From NCBI RefSeq assembly GCF_014230315.1, contig NZ_JACLAW010000013.1, forward strand, positions 78,747 through 142,746: 64,000 nucleotides of DNA, in the 5' to 3' direction. This stretch comes from Novosphingobium flavum (lineage in GTDB: Bacteria > Pseudomonadota > Alphaproteobacteria > Sphingomonadales > Sphingomonadaceae). A program made the position numbers and the translations under genes. The notes under the pieces are model-generated. The model saw only the letters and a program-made list of their open reading frames with translations. It was not told the origin of the DNA and did not search any database. This document shows positions 25,100 to 33,435 of this stretch, in pieces; position 1 is the first letter of the stretch, and every line of letters starts with the position of its first letter.

Positions 25100-25438
25100 T
25101 CAGCGTTTCTTCTTGGCCGTGGTCGCCGTGAAATCGGGGTCCTTGTTCGCTACCCAATCGACAAATTTGCGCACGGTGGGGTTGTCCCGCAGGCCCTCCA
25201 CATCCATCCCATGGCGTTGCAGTTCGGAAGTGGTGAAATTGGCGATCAACGTCTGCTGGCAAATGGGGTGCATGGGTACAACATCGCGCCCGCCGCGGCT
25301 CTTGGGGACGGGATGGTGCCAGACAATAGTCTCGCCAGTAGGTCTGCCACACAGCCAGCAGGGTACCGCCGGTGCCGGCTCCTCCTCCTCGCGATGTAGG
25401 TCGCCATAGGGATCGTGTTTCGAATGTTTGCGGGCCAT
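25100..25438 (-). CDS. Small HNH-type zinc-finger protein
   Basis: The protein has 112 aa. The core CWLCGRP, then IVWHHPVPKSRGGRDVVPMHPICQQTLI, matches a small HNH/zinc-ribbon fold: a CxxC pair, the His-His start of the HNH motif, and a C-terminal Cys. The N-terminus is charged and the C-terminus ends in TAKKKR. Family members can be nucleases, but the stand-alone form is also a common uncharacterised chromosomal protein. It lies 238 bp upstream of the methyltransferase in the same direction, so it could belong to that system or be an older neighbour. The gap 24862-25099 probably carries the methyltransferase operon promoter; no clear motif was seen. Confidence 0.7.
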   Translation of the reverse strand: MARKHSKHDPYGDLHREEEEPAPAVPCWLCGRPTGETIVWHHPVPKSRGGRDVVPMHPICQQTLIANFTTSELQRHGMDVEGLRDNPTVRKFVDWVANKDPDFTATTAKKKR

Positions 25439-25893
25439 GTGTCTGCCTGAATTGTCTTGGCTTTGCGCTCCCCGCGCCTAATGGTGGGTGCGGACAGCAC
25501 TACCACACTGGTTTCTCTCATCGGGTAGTTCGCCAGTCATCGGCCATTCTGCCGCCAGCGGCTGTCCCGGCACGGCCAATTCCAAATTATACAGGTTGGC
25601 CAAGATCAGTATGAACGGCGGCTTCTGAAGATGGGCGCAGGCTGGCTAAAGGGCAGGTCTGTCGGCGTAATTGGACCTTCAATGGACCGTCGATTTTACA
25701 CAGTGATGGGAAGGCCCGGAGCTTCCGCGTCACGATGTATAGGGTGTCCGATCTCAACGCACAATTGGCTTCGCGACCTTGAGTCGTGGCGTTCGAGGCA
25801 ATCGATTGGGTCTTGCCGAAGCCCTCTACATGCTTTCGCGCAGTAGCTCTTTCTCTCAGGAGTCGGAGCCTCCAAAACTCCGGGGCGGTTCAG
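25439..25893. other. 455-bp gap with no recognisable gene
   Basis: Several short open frames occur on both strands, but none has a convincing ribosome-binding site, composition or family signature. No tRNA or repeat was seen. The stretch separates the accessory segment from the catabolic region. Confidence 0.4.
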
Positions 25894-25932
25894 TTTAATC
25901 CGGGTCGGGGTAGTGATCCGACCCGGATTAAA
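25894..25932. terminator. 15-bp stem terminator after the first TonB receptor gene
   Basis: TTTAATCCGGGTCGG (25894-25908) and CCGACCCGGATTAAA (25918-25932) are perfect arms around a 9-nt loop. The A/T ends of the stem supply the U-rich part. It lies 7 bp past the minus-strand stop at 25940. Confidence 0.8.
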
Positions 25933-25939
25933 GACAAGA

Positions 25940-28132
25940 TTAGAAGTGGACGCCGGCCGTAATCATGATGGTACGTGGAGCGGCGGTTTGGCGATTGTCA
26001 CCCGTGCCGCTGGCATTCAGCTGTGCAGCATAGGCAACATTGCCAAGGTTCTTGCCAACGACCTGAATGTCGTACTTCTTGTCGGTCGAACGCCACCGCA
26101 GCGAGGCGCCGACGAGATTGTAGTCCGACTGGCGTACGCGGTTCTCAGGCTCGGAGAAATAGCCCGAGTTGTGATAGAACGTGCCGCCCAGGCTGAAGTC
26201 GCCAATCGAGGTCGGGATCGTGTAGTTGAAGCCGAGGTCGAGGGTGAAGTCGGGGGTGTTCTGGATACGCTTGCCCGGCGCAAGCGGCCCCAGGGTGACG
26301 ACGTTGCCGCCCGTAGCCGAGACGAGGTTCGGCGTGCTCAGGAATGCCTGCTGAAACGCGCCGTATCGGCCGTGAATCAGGCTGACGCCGGCGGTCAGTT
26401 CCAGATTGCTGGTCGGTGCGACGGTCAGGTCCGCGTCGAACCCATACATCTTCGCTCCGTCACCGTTGAACACGGTCTGCCGGCTGTTGTAGATTTGAGT
26501 GACCTGGACGTTCTTGTAGTCGTTGTAATAGGCGGCGATATTGAAGCGCACCTTTCGGTCGAAAAGGTCAGTCTTCAGGCCGACTTCATAGGCGTCGAGC
26601 GTTTCCGGCAAGAGCAGCAGCGCCGGAAGGGTCTGCGGCTCGTAAAAGCCGCTCTTGAAGCCGCGGTTGTATGAGACGTAACCCAGGATCGACGGTGTGA
26701 AATGGTGGTCGAGTGAAAGGCGCCAAGTCACCTTGCGGAACACGTGACTGTCGCTCGCCGTGGTCGTCGTGGTGGACGACGAAACGGCGGTATTGACGGC
26801 GTCGAACGAGCGATCGTCGATCGTGTAGCGAAGTCCTCCGGTCAGGTTGGTCCTATCGCCGATCTTATAGGTCGCCTGGGCATAGCCCGCGTAGGAATCG
26901 AGATCGCTGTGCGAGTTTAGCGTCAGCGTCGAGCCGAATGCATAAAGGCGGGTGATGATCGGCAGGTAGCCGCTGCGCGCACGATAGTAGTAAAGGCCTG
27001 CCACCCAAGTCACTGGCCCGCTGCCGAGCGAGGAGAGTTGGAGTTCCTGGCTCAGGCTCTTGTCTTTGACGTCGAAGTCGATGACGACGTTGTTGGCCGG
27101 GAGCTGGTCAGCGTCGATCGTGGTGACGAAGCGTGAATTGACGTAGCCAGTCAGACTGGTCAGGCGGACTCCGCCAATATCGCGCTGGATCGTCGCGCCA
27201 AGGCTGTAGAGCTTGGTGGTCAGCGTCGGCTGGGTGTTGAGGTAGACATCCCACGGTCCGAAACCGGCGGGATATGCAGGGGTGATGTTGGCCACCTTCT
27301 GCATCGAGGTGTTGGCCCCGGTATAATAGGAATAGGCGCCCTGCAGGGTGATCTTGGTGGCTTCATCCGGCGTGATCACGAGCTTGTCGCGAACGGCGTA
27401 GGAGCGGTGCGTCTGCGTGCCGAGGCCGTTGAAGAAATTCTTGCCGTAGCCGGTGTACTGGTTGTCCATGTGAAACGTCAGGCCGTTGGCGACGCCATCG
27501 GTGAGGCCACCCGCGAGGTAGACGTCGGCACCGACTGTGTCGAACGAGCCGTAAGTAGCAGAGACGTCGCCAGTCAGCTCCTGAGAGGGATCGCGCGAGG
27601 TGATCTGGATCAGGCCGCCAGTGGCGTTGCGGCCGAACAGGGTGCCCTGTGGCCCCTTGAGCACCGCGACCTGGGAGACGTCGCGCAGGTTGAGCAGGGC
27701 GCCGGTTTGCGCGCCGTAATAGAAGCCGTCGATATAGACGGCGACCGGGTTCTCGAGGCCGGGACCCGAGGCCGCGGTGCCGACGCCGCGAATGCGAGGC
27801 TGGCCGAGGCCGCCGAGTTGGGTGTTGAACGACAGGCTAGGCACGCTGGTCGCAAGGTCTGCGCTCGACTGGATGCCGCGCTGCTTGAGCTCTTCGCCAC
27901 CGATAGCGGTAACCGCGATAGGAACGTCCTGCATGCGCTCGCTGCGCCGCTGGGCGGTCACGACGATGTCCTGAATGCCGCCGTTATCGGCCTGGTTCGC
28001 GGCGCTGTCCTGCTCCGCCGTGGCTTCGGCAGCCATGGCAGGCGAAGAGGCGGCGGCGAGGGCGACCGCGCAGGCGCCAAGCAACAGCCGTTTGCGCGCG
28101 GCGCAATGCGATTGCGAACCAAGATATGTCAT
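25940..28132 (-). CDS. TonB-dependent outer-membrane receptor
   Basis: The protein has 730 aa. The ATG at 28132 follows GGGAGAAAGC. A signal peptide (basic RKR, hydrophobic stretch, cleavage after SPAMA) precedes a TonB-box-like IQDIVVTAQRR, a plug domain (VPIAVTAIGGEELK, IRGVGT, VAVLKGPQGTLFGRNATGG) and a C-terminal beta-barrel ending in Phe (ITAGVHF). The plug signature is that of sphingomonad receptors, which often import carbohydrates or aromatic compounds rather than siderophores. Its position at the edge of the aromatic cluster and next to marR suggests uptake of the pathway substrate. Confidence 0.93.
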   Translation of the reverse strand: MTYLGSQSHCAARKRLLLGACAVALAAASSPAMAAEATAEQDSAANQADNGGIQDIVVTAQRRSERMQDVPIAVTAIGGEELKQRGIQSSADLATSVPSLSFNTQLGGLGQPRIRGVGTAASGPGLENPVAVYIDGFYYGAQTGALLNLRDVSQVAVLKGPQGTLFGRNATGGLIQITSRDPSQELTGDVSATYGSFDTVGADVYLAGGLTDGVANGLTFHMDNQYTGYGKNFFNGLGTQTHRSYAVRDKLVITPDEATKITLQGAYSYYTGANTSMQKVANITPAYPAGFGPWDVYLNTQPTLTTKLYSLGATIQRDIGGVRLTSLTGYVNSRFVTTIDADQLPANNVVIDFDVKDKSLSQELQLSSLGSGPVTWVAGLYYYRARSGYLPIITRLYAFGSTLTLNSHSDLDSYAGYAQATYKIGDRTNLTGGLRYTIDDRSFDAVNTAVSSSTTTTTASDSHVFRKVTWRLSLDHHFTPSILGYVSYNRGFKSGFYEPQTLPALLLLPETLDAYEVGLKTDLFDRKVRFNIAAYYNDYKNVQVTQIYNSRQTVFNGDGAKMYGFDADLTVAPTSNLELTAGVSLIHGRYGAFQQAFLSTPNLVSATGGNVVTLGPLAPGKRIQNTPDFTLDLGFNYTIPTSIGDFSLGGTFYHNSGYFSEPENRVRQSDYNLVGASLRWRSTDKKYDIQVVGKNLGNVAYAAQLNASGTGDNRQTAAPRTIMITAGVHF

Positions 28133-28572
28133 GCTTTCTCCCATCCCATGTTCTTGAACAGCCTGTCCGGTGTGACAACAACGGAGCTTCCGGCGGCTCG
28201 TTTTGTTAGTCGTCGCGCTGAATCGCTTCGCCGCGTTCGTTCGATGCAGGGCCTTCTCCAGAGCGGGGAAGCCATGCATTCGACCTGATCCTGGAAACTT
28301 GCGACTCAACGGTCGCGTTCTGGCATCTCTTGCAATTTCCAGCCCTCGTCCGGGGCGGGTGGAATTGATCCGGCTGACGCGGTCTCAAGCCCCAACGACG
28401 GGATGATTTTCGCGTCATGATGCGGATCGTAGCGAGAGGAGGGCAGTGTCAGAATGTCGAATATCGTGATATCGATATAGCCAATTCTACCCAGCCTTGA
28501 GGCGAAATCGGCTCGATGGGCTTGGTTCGTGAAGTCTGCGAGCGCGGGTCCCGCCACACCAACCTCTATCGG
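28133..28572. promoter_or_regulatory. 440-bp leader between marR and the TonB receptor gene
   Basis: This probably holds the receptor promoter. A dense AT cluster, ATATCGTGATATCGATATAG, at about 28461-28480 is partly palindromic, and the palindrome GGCTATAGCC lies at 28571-28580, overlapping the marR stop codon. No gene is supported; an 83-codon minus-strand frame (28306-28557) has no recognisable product. Confidence 0.4.
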
Positions 28573-29052
28573 CTATAGCCGATCAAGGTTGGCATCGAGT
28601 TTCTTGAGCAGGTCCAGCAACTGTGTGCGTTCGTCCGAACCCAGGCCATGCAGGAGCATGGCTTCACGTTCGAGCGCTACCTCGTGAACATCCCTGAACA
28701 GCGCGACGCCCTGCTCTGTCATCGCGAACGGCTTGGCGTTGCCTGTGAAGCGACCCTTCAGAGGCTCTACCAACCCCTTGCGCACCAGTGCCTGCATGCC
28801 GCGACTGGCGGCCGCAGGGTCGATCGACGATGCCCGCGCGATCTCGAGCGATGTCGCGTTGCGCTCCGGCCCGATCGAGCCGAGGTGGCCGAGAATTTTC
28901 CATTCGACCACCCCGATGCCGAATCGTTGCAGGTATATCCGCGATGACGTGGACATCCACCGATTGGCGATGGTGGAGAGGAAGTGGGGGACGTAGTGCT
29001 CCAGATCGAGCCGCGCGGGCTCAGGCACCATTCCACTGCTTGATATTGACAT
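28573..29052 (-). CDS. MarR-family transcriptional regulator
   Basis: The protein has 159 aa. It has the MarR layout: an N-terminal dimerisation helix (LDLEHYVPHFLSTIANRWM), a winged helix-turn-helix (VVEWKILGHLG ... ATSLEIARASSIDPAAASRGMQALVRKGLVEPL), a wing containing MTEQGVALF, and a C-terminal dimerisation helix. Members are usually repressors released by phenolic or carboxylic ligands. It is divergent from the LigM-like gene at 29220 and has a 14-bp palindrome over its own start codon, which fits autoregulation and control of that gene. Confidence 0.92.
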   Translation of the reverse strand: MSISSSGMVPEPARLDLEHYVPHFLSTIANRWMSTSSRIYLQRFGIGVVEWKILGHLGSIGPERNATSLEIARASSIDPAAASRGMQALVRKGLVEPLKGRFTGNAKPFAMTEQGVALFRDVHEVALEREAMLLHGLGSDERTQLLDLLKKLDANLDRL

Positions 29053-29058
29053 GTCAAT
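29045..29058. promoter_or_regulatory. Candidate MarR operator (14-bp perfect palindrome)
   Basis: ATTGACATGTCAAT is perfectly self-complementary and covers the marR start codon (29050-29052). Binding here would block marR translation start or transcription and could affect the divergent promoter of the gene at 29220. Confidence 0.55.
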
Positions 29059-29219
29059 TTCACTGCCATAGCTTGAACCTCAGACCATAACGACAGCTCA
29101 TCGCGTCCAGCAACTGCATTCATGGCGCCATGGGTGGCGCGGGTGCGCGGGCAGGCGCCTTGTCAGCGTGCCGTGCCGGCTGTCGGCGCGGTTCGGTCCA
29201 ACCCGAGGAGCGACCTGGA

Positions 29220-30500
29220 ATGATTCCGACCATCGAGCAAATGCGCAAACCGCCCGTGGGCTATTTCAACGTCCGGTTCGGCCAGCCGGAATATACCGAC
29301 TGGCTGGACGAGAGCATGTCTTGGAAGCAGACGTGCTACATCGGCGACTGGTCGTTCCTCTGGCAGCGTCGCCTGCGCGGTCCGGATGCGGCGCGCCTGC
29401 TTTCGGATATCTCGGTGAACAGTTTTGCCAACTATGCCGTAGGCCGGTCAAAGCACCTGATCCACACCGATGTTAATGGCAATATCATCCACGAAGGCGT
29501 GCTGAGCAAGCTGGGCGAGGAAGACTTCATGCTGTTCGGCCGTGGCGGCTTCTGGGCCGACTATTGCGTGCGCCACGGCAACTATGATGTGGAATCGCAG
29601 GAGGATGACTGGTTCGTTTTCCAGGTTTCCGGCCCGCTGGCGATTCATGTGGTCGAAAAGGCGGCCGGGCGCAGCATGCGCGACGTCAAGTTCATGCACT
29701 TCGACGTCATCAAGATCGCCGGGCACGATGTCTGGGCGCTGCGGCAGGGCATGGCCGGTGAGATAGGCTACGAGTTGCAGGGGCCAAAGGCCTACGGTCA
29801 GGAAATCTACAATGCGATTCTGGAGGCGGGCGCCGAATTCGGTATCCGCCGGCTGGGCGCGCGGGTTTCGGGGGTCAATCACCTCGAGGCCTGCTTCCCA
29901 ACCATTGTGGTGGACTATCTTCCGGCGATCTTCGAGCCGGAGATGGAAGACTACCGCAACGAGTTCGAGGCCGCGATGCCGGCTTTCGCGACCACTTTCA
30001 ATGTCGCGGGCAGTTTCCCGGGCGCGAAAGTAAGCGACTATTACCGCAACCCGGTCGAGCTGGGGTGGTCCAAGGTCATCAAGTTCGACCACGACTTCGT
30101 TGGCAGGACCGCACTCGAGGAGTTGGTTGCCAATCCTCGCCGGACGATCCGCACCTTGGTGTGGAACCCTGAGGACGTGGCTGATGTCTACATGTCGCTG
30201 TTCCGTGAGGGCGAGCCCTACCCGGTGATGGAACTGCCGCGCGACCAGCGCGGGTACATGTGGGTCGACGAGGTGCGTCTCAACGGCAATGTCATCGGCG
30301 CGGCGACCTCGCGCGGCTACAGCTACTTCTTCCGCGAGATGATCTCGCTCGCGACGATCGACGTGAAGCATGCCGAAATCGGCAAGGCGGTGACGGTGAT
30401 CTGGGGCAATCCGGGTGGTCCGCAAAAGGAGATCCGCGCGACGATCGCGCCTGCGCCCTACAAGAAGGACAATCGCCGGCTGGACGTTCACCGGCTGTGA
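29220..30500 (+). CDS. GcvT/LigM-family tetrahydrofolate-dependent methyltransferase (aromatic O-demethylase-like), copy 1
   Basis: The protein has 426 aa, from ATG 29220 with a GAGGAG upstream. The GcvT fold is visible through DWSFLWQRRLRGPDAARLLSDISVN, VHTDVNGNII-like HLIHTDVNGNIIHEG, VFQVSGPLAIHVVEK, LRQGMAGEIGYELQGP and FDHDFVGRTALEE. These match the LigM/DesA group, which moves an O-methyl group of vanillate, syringate or 3-O-methylgallate to tetrahydrofolate. It is more divergent from LigM than the copy at 31.8 kb and lacks the LRNSQIG-type N-terminus, so its substrate may differ. Folate-handling genes at 39-41.7 kb support the chemistry. Confidence 0.85.
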   Translation: MIPTIEQMRKPPVGYFNVRFGQPEYTDWLDESMSWKQTCYIGDWSFLWQRRLRGPDAARLLSDISVNSFANYAVGRSKHLIHTDVNGNIIHEGVLSKLGEEDFMLFGRGGFWADYCVRHGNYDVESQEDDWFVFQVSGPLAIHVVEKAAGRSMRDVKFMHFDVIKIAGHDVWALRQGMAGEIGYELQGPKAYGQEIYNAILEAGAEFGIRRLGARVSGVNHLEACFPTIVVDYLPAIFEPEMEDYRNEFEAAMPAFATTFNVAGSFPGAKVSDYYRNPVELGWSKVIKFDHDFVGRTALEELVANPRRTIRTLVWNPEDVADVYMSLFREGEPYPVMELPRDQRGYMWVDEVRLNGNVIGAATSRGYSYFFREMISLATIDVKHAEIGKAVTVIWGNPGGPQKEIRATIAPAPYKKDNRRLDVHRL

Positions 30501-30518
30501 CAGCCTGAGCGGACGAGG

Positions 30519-30551
30519 AAAAGGGGGCCGGATAATGAAGTCCGGCCCTTT
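30519..30551. terminator. Bidirectional terminator between converging genes
   Basis: AAAGGG-rich GGGGCCGGA pairs with TCCGGCCCTTT around TAATGAAG. It lies between the LigM-like gene (ends 30500) and the minus-strand TctC gene (ends 30607). Confidence 0.7.
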
Positions 30552-30606
30552 CGTTGTGCGGCTTGAGTGGAGATGCCGGCCTGTCAGGGGCGCTCACCTG
30601 GGGTGA

Positions 30607-31602
30607 TCAGCCTTCCTTGGCCAGGCCCGCCAAGTCGACGGATTCGCGCCAGGCCTCCATCTGCTCGAGGAGATGGGCCTGGCTTTGCGCCGGGGTCTGG
30701 GTCCAGGGATCGCACATGATACCGTTCAGGTAGGCGCGGCTGGCGGGAAGATTGGTGACGGCTGTGAGTATCCGGCCGAGGCGGTTCACGATCGGCTTGG
30801 GGGTGTCGGCGCGAACGAAGCCGCCCCACCAGTTGTCCAGCTTCATGTCGTAGCCGAACTCCTTGAAGGTTGGGTATTTGGACGCGACCTTCTGGCGGGT
30901 CTGGCCGTTTATGGCGAGGATCCGCACCCGGCCCGCCTTCTCCTCGGCTACCGGGTAGACATTGTTGGAGCAGACATAGTCCACCTCGCCGTCGTACAGC
31001 ATTTTCAGGGTCTGCAGGCTTTCCCGCCGCACAACCTCCTCGACCTCCAGGCCGGCCAGTTTCTTGTAGAGCAGGCCGACAATCCGGACGACGGAGCCGT
31101 TGGCCACGGCATAGCGTGCCGCCGTGCCCTTGGTCATCATTGCGCGGGTCAGGTCGTTGAGGTCGCGATAGGGAGAATCCGCGCGCACAAGGAGCGTGTT
31201 GGGCACCGTGGTGATGGTGCCGAACGACTGGAGCGCCTTGCCCGCGTCGAACGGGGGGGCGTTCATCAACGCTTGATTGGCGGCGAGGATACCGCCTGAG
31301 GTGATGTAGATCGTGCTACCGTCGGGCGGGGAATCGATCACGTTCTGGGTGGCGAGATTGCCTTCATAGTGGAGGTTCTCCTCCATGAAATTGTACACGG
31401 TGGTCTTTGCGCCAAGCAGCGGTTGCATCGCCTTGGCAAAGAAGCGCACGAAGTTGTCGCCGCCACTTTTGACCGGGAATCCGCAGATCACCCGGATTTC
31501 CCCGCGCGGACGTGCGGCATGCAGGGCCGGACCGCGTAGGAACGTGGCGCCAAGTGTTACAGTTGCGCCGAGGCCGAACGCCCGTCGCGAATATTGGCTC
31601 AT
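30607..31602 (-). CDS. TctC/Bug-family periplasmic solute-binding protein, copy 1
   Basis: The protein has 331 aa. The ATG at 31602 has CGGGAG upstream. The N-terminal SRRAFGLGATVTLG is a twin-arginine signal. The Bug fold follows: IRVICGFPVKSGGDN, YEGNLATQNVIDS, NGSVVRIVGLLYKKLAGLEVEEV and IMCDPWTQTP. Such proteins bind carboxylates for tripartite tricarboxylate transporters, but no TctA or TctB membrane subunit is in this window. It may feed transporters encoded elsewhere or serve as a sensor. It is similar in layout to the gene at 37657. Confidence 0.88.
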   Translation of the reverse strand: MSQYSRRAFGLGATVTLGATFLRGPALHAARPRGEIRVICGFPVKSGGDNFVRFFAKAMQPLLGAKTTVYNFMEENLHYEGNLATQNVIDSPPDGSTIYITSGGILAANQALMNAPPFDAGKALQSFGTITTVPNTLLVRADSPYRDLNDLTRAMMTKGTAARYAVANGSVVRIVGLLYKKLAGLEVEEVVRRESLQTLKMLYDGEVDYVCSNNVYPVAEEKAGRVRILAINGQTRQKVASKYPTFKEFGYDMKLDNWWGGFVRADTPKPIVNRLGRILTAVTNLPASRAYLNGIMCDPWTQTPAQSQAHLLEQMEAWRESVDLAGLAKEG

Positions 31603-31663
31603 CACTCGTTCTCCCGTGCATGATGTTCCGCACACGTCCGGGTGCGGTTGCTACGGGATCGTA

Positions 31664-31721
31664 TCCTATACGGGACCTGCGGGTTCGGGGCGCAGCGAAC
31701 TTCCTATACGGCTATAGCCGA
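31664..31721. promoter_or_regulatory. Repeated promoter boxes upstream of TctC copy 1
   Basis: TCCTATACGG occurs twice in direct orientation (31664-31673 and 31702-31711). The second copy runs into CGGCTATAGCCG (31710-31721), a 12-bp perfect palindrome seen in shorter form at other promoters of this cluster. It lies 62-119 bp upstream of the ATG at 31602. Confidence 0.5.
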
Positions 31722-31754
31722 AAGCGCCGATGGCGACGTGGAGCGAAAAGTTGC

Positions 31755-31785
31755 CACGCGCCCCAACCGTGAGCCGGGGCGCGTG
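31755..31785 (-). terminator. Terminator of the second LigM-like gene
   Basis: CACGCGCCCC and GGGGCGCGTG form a 10-bp perfect stem with an 11-nt loop. On the minus strand it is followed by GCAACTTTTC. It lies 21 bp past the stop at 31807. Confidence 0.7.
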
Positions 31786-31806
31786 ACAGGTCATCGATCG
31801 AAAGGT

Positions 31807-33180
31807 TCAGGCCATTTCAAGATATGGGCGATAACCCTCCCGAACACGCGAGGGAACCGGGCTGGGCATGACGGTGGCCTTGACCAGTTTCTGCCGGTGG
31901 CGTTCGACCAGCGGCCGGTTCGATCCGCCATTCGGTTCGCCCCAAAGCACCTCGACCTGGTCGCCATCGGTAAGGTCATTTTCGTTGACCAGGGCGAGTG
32001 ACACCCAGCGGCGGAGGTTGGAGCTGTAGACGACGTAAGTTGAAAATCCGACGGACCTGCCATCCTTGGTGACCTGATCGAACGGGAAGGTGGCGTAATA
32101 GGCGGCCGGCGCTTCCATGAACTTGTAACGCTGATCGCCGTCGTTGAACTGCGAGCGGAAGATGTCAACGACATCGTCGTTATCCCACACCAGCGAGACC
32201 TTCTTGAGGTGCGGCTCGTCCTTGAGGGCAAGCAGGGCATCGCGGCCGACGAAATCGTGGTTGAAATCGGCGAACTTGTACCCCGCGTCCCACGGCAGGA
32301 TGTAGTAGTCCTCGATCCGGTCGGAGATCATGCTGCCGCCCAGCGAGGCCATTGCCTCGAAGCCGTTGTCGGGAAGCCACTTGCGGTAGTCCGCCATCGT
32401 CGGATCGCTGTAAACCGCAGGGAGGACCGACGCATACCAGCCGGATTCCGTGCTGGCGGTGGAATAGGCCCGGCCGCCGCCCTGAATGAGGCCGAATTCG
32501 CGCCCGGCCTCGAGTATGGCGTTGCGAACCAATTCGCCCTCGTGAGCCGGACCCCAGATTTCCAGCCCCGGAGCCGCAGCCATGCCATGCTTGAGTACCC
32601 GCACGCGGCGCCCGGCAATCGTGATCTGACCCATACCGAAGAACTTGATGCCCTCGATCGGACCGCCGTTGACCTTCTCCAGAACGGCCCAGGCGTTCGG
32701 GCCCTGGACCTCGAAACGGTAAGTCCGGCGGCCACGCAGATTGCCCACTGTGCGTTCATCGCGATCCAGGACGACGTCGTAGCCGCCACGCGAAACCTGG
32801 TATTCCAGCCAGTTGGGGACATGCGGCCGGCCCACCACGTTGACGCGGCAATCATCGAGGCCGAACAGCACAGCGTCGCCAATCACCTGGCCCTGCTCGT
32901 TGCAGCACACGATCTGCTTGGCCCTGTCGCGGCCGAAATTGCGATAGTTGTTGATCGAAAAGTCCGACAGCAGGCGGACGGTGTCCGGTCCCTCGATGTA
33001 AAGATCGGTCATGTGGTGCGACTGGTCCAGCAGGACGGCGGAATTGTTCCAGGCTTCCTGTTCGTCGCGCCAGTTCGACCACTCGGCGGCCACCGGGAAA
33101 ACGTACTGACCGATCTGTGAGCTGCGCAACATGGCGAGCGGCCCGCCCGCCTGATCGATCCTGTCCTGTAAACTGCCCAT
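31807..33180 (-). CDS. LigM-like tetrahydrofolate-dependent aromatic O-demethylase, copy 2
   Basis: The protein has 457 aa, close to LigM (about 470). The ATG at 33180 has AAGGGAG upstream. The sequence follows LigM closely: LRSSQIGQYVFPVAAEWSNW, SAVLLDQSHHMTDLYIEG, RGGYDVVLDRDERT, HGMAAAPGLEIWGP, ILEAGREFGLIQGGGRAY, ESGWYASVLPAVYS and FNHDFVGRDALLALK. LigM demethylates vanillate and 3-O-methylgallate in Sphingobium SYK-6, producing 5-methyl-THF. A methoxylated benzoate is therefore the likely substrate, although the exact one cannot be read from sequence. It is divergent from gntR across candidate GntR boxes. Confidence 0.88.
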   Translation of the reverse strand: MGSLQDRIDQAGGPLAMLRSSQIGQYVFPVAAEWSNWRDEQEAWNNSAVLLDQSHHMTDLYIEGPDTVRLLSDFSINNYRNFGRDRAKQIVCCNEQGQVIGDAVLFGLDDCRVNVVGRPHVPNWLEYQVSRGGYDVVLDRDERTVGNLRGRRTYRFEVQGPNAWAVLEKVNGGPIEGIKFFGMGQITIAGRRVRVLKHGMAAAPGLEIWGPAHEGELVRNAILEAGREFGLIQGGGRAYSTASTESGWYASVLPAVYSDPTMADYRKWLPDNGFEAMASLGGSMISDRIEDYYILPWDAGYKFADFNHDFVGRDALLALKDEPHLKKVSLVWDNDDVVDIFRSQFNDGDQRYKFMEAPAAYYATFPFDQVTKDGRSVGFSTYVVYSSNLRRWVSLALVNENDLTDGDQVEVLWGEPNGGSNRPLVERHRQKLVKATVMPSPVPSRVREGYRPYLEMA

Positions 33181-33251
33181 TCCAAACTCCCTTGCGATGA
33201 TGGATGACTCGACTCGAGCCTGAATAGACTTTTTGGATTCAAACGGCAATC

Positions 33252-33263
33252 ATTGTATCCAAT
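33252..33263. promoter_or_regulatory. Candidate GntR/FCD operator, site 1
   Basis: ATTGTATCCAAT is nearly palindromic (TTGTATCCAA core) and contains TTGGATAC on the minus strand. It lies 72 bp upstream of the LigM-like copy 2 start, inside the divergent region with gntR. Confidence 0.55.
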
Positions 33264-33305
33264 TATGCGGAAATTCTGGGGTTTGTTGTGCATATGTCGA
33301 TATTT

Positions 33306-33315
33306 TTGGATACGT
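33306..33315. promoter_or_regulatory. Candidate GntR/FCD operator, site 2
   Basis: TTGGATACGT, the same box as site 1 in opposite orientation, 43 bp away and about 120 bp upstream of gntR. Confidence 0.55.
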
Positions 33316-33435
33316 AGTTGTGTTCCGGGGAAGGTGCCATCCTAGGCCTTTCGTGGCCATCGTGCCCTCCCGAGAGGTCGTGGCGAGGTGCGATGCTTGA
33401 ATTGACATTGCTGCCGAACCGACGGAAAGGAGGGT

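Noticed and set aside
25631..25846. Short plus-strand frame in the gap after the HNH gene
   Set aside because: No ribosome-binding site, no recognisable motif and no composition support.
28306..28557. 83-codon minus-strand frame after marR
   Set aside because: A GTG-start frame with no recognisable product in a region that looks like the TonB receptor leader; not enough support.
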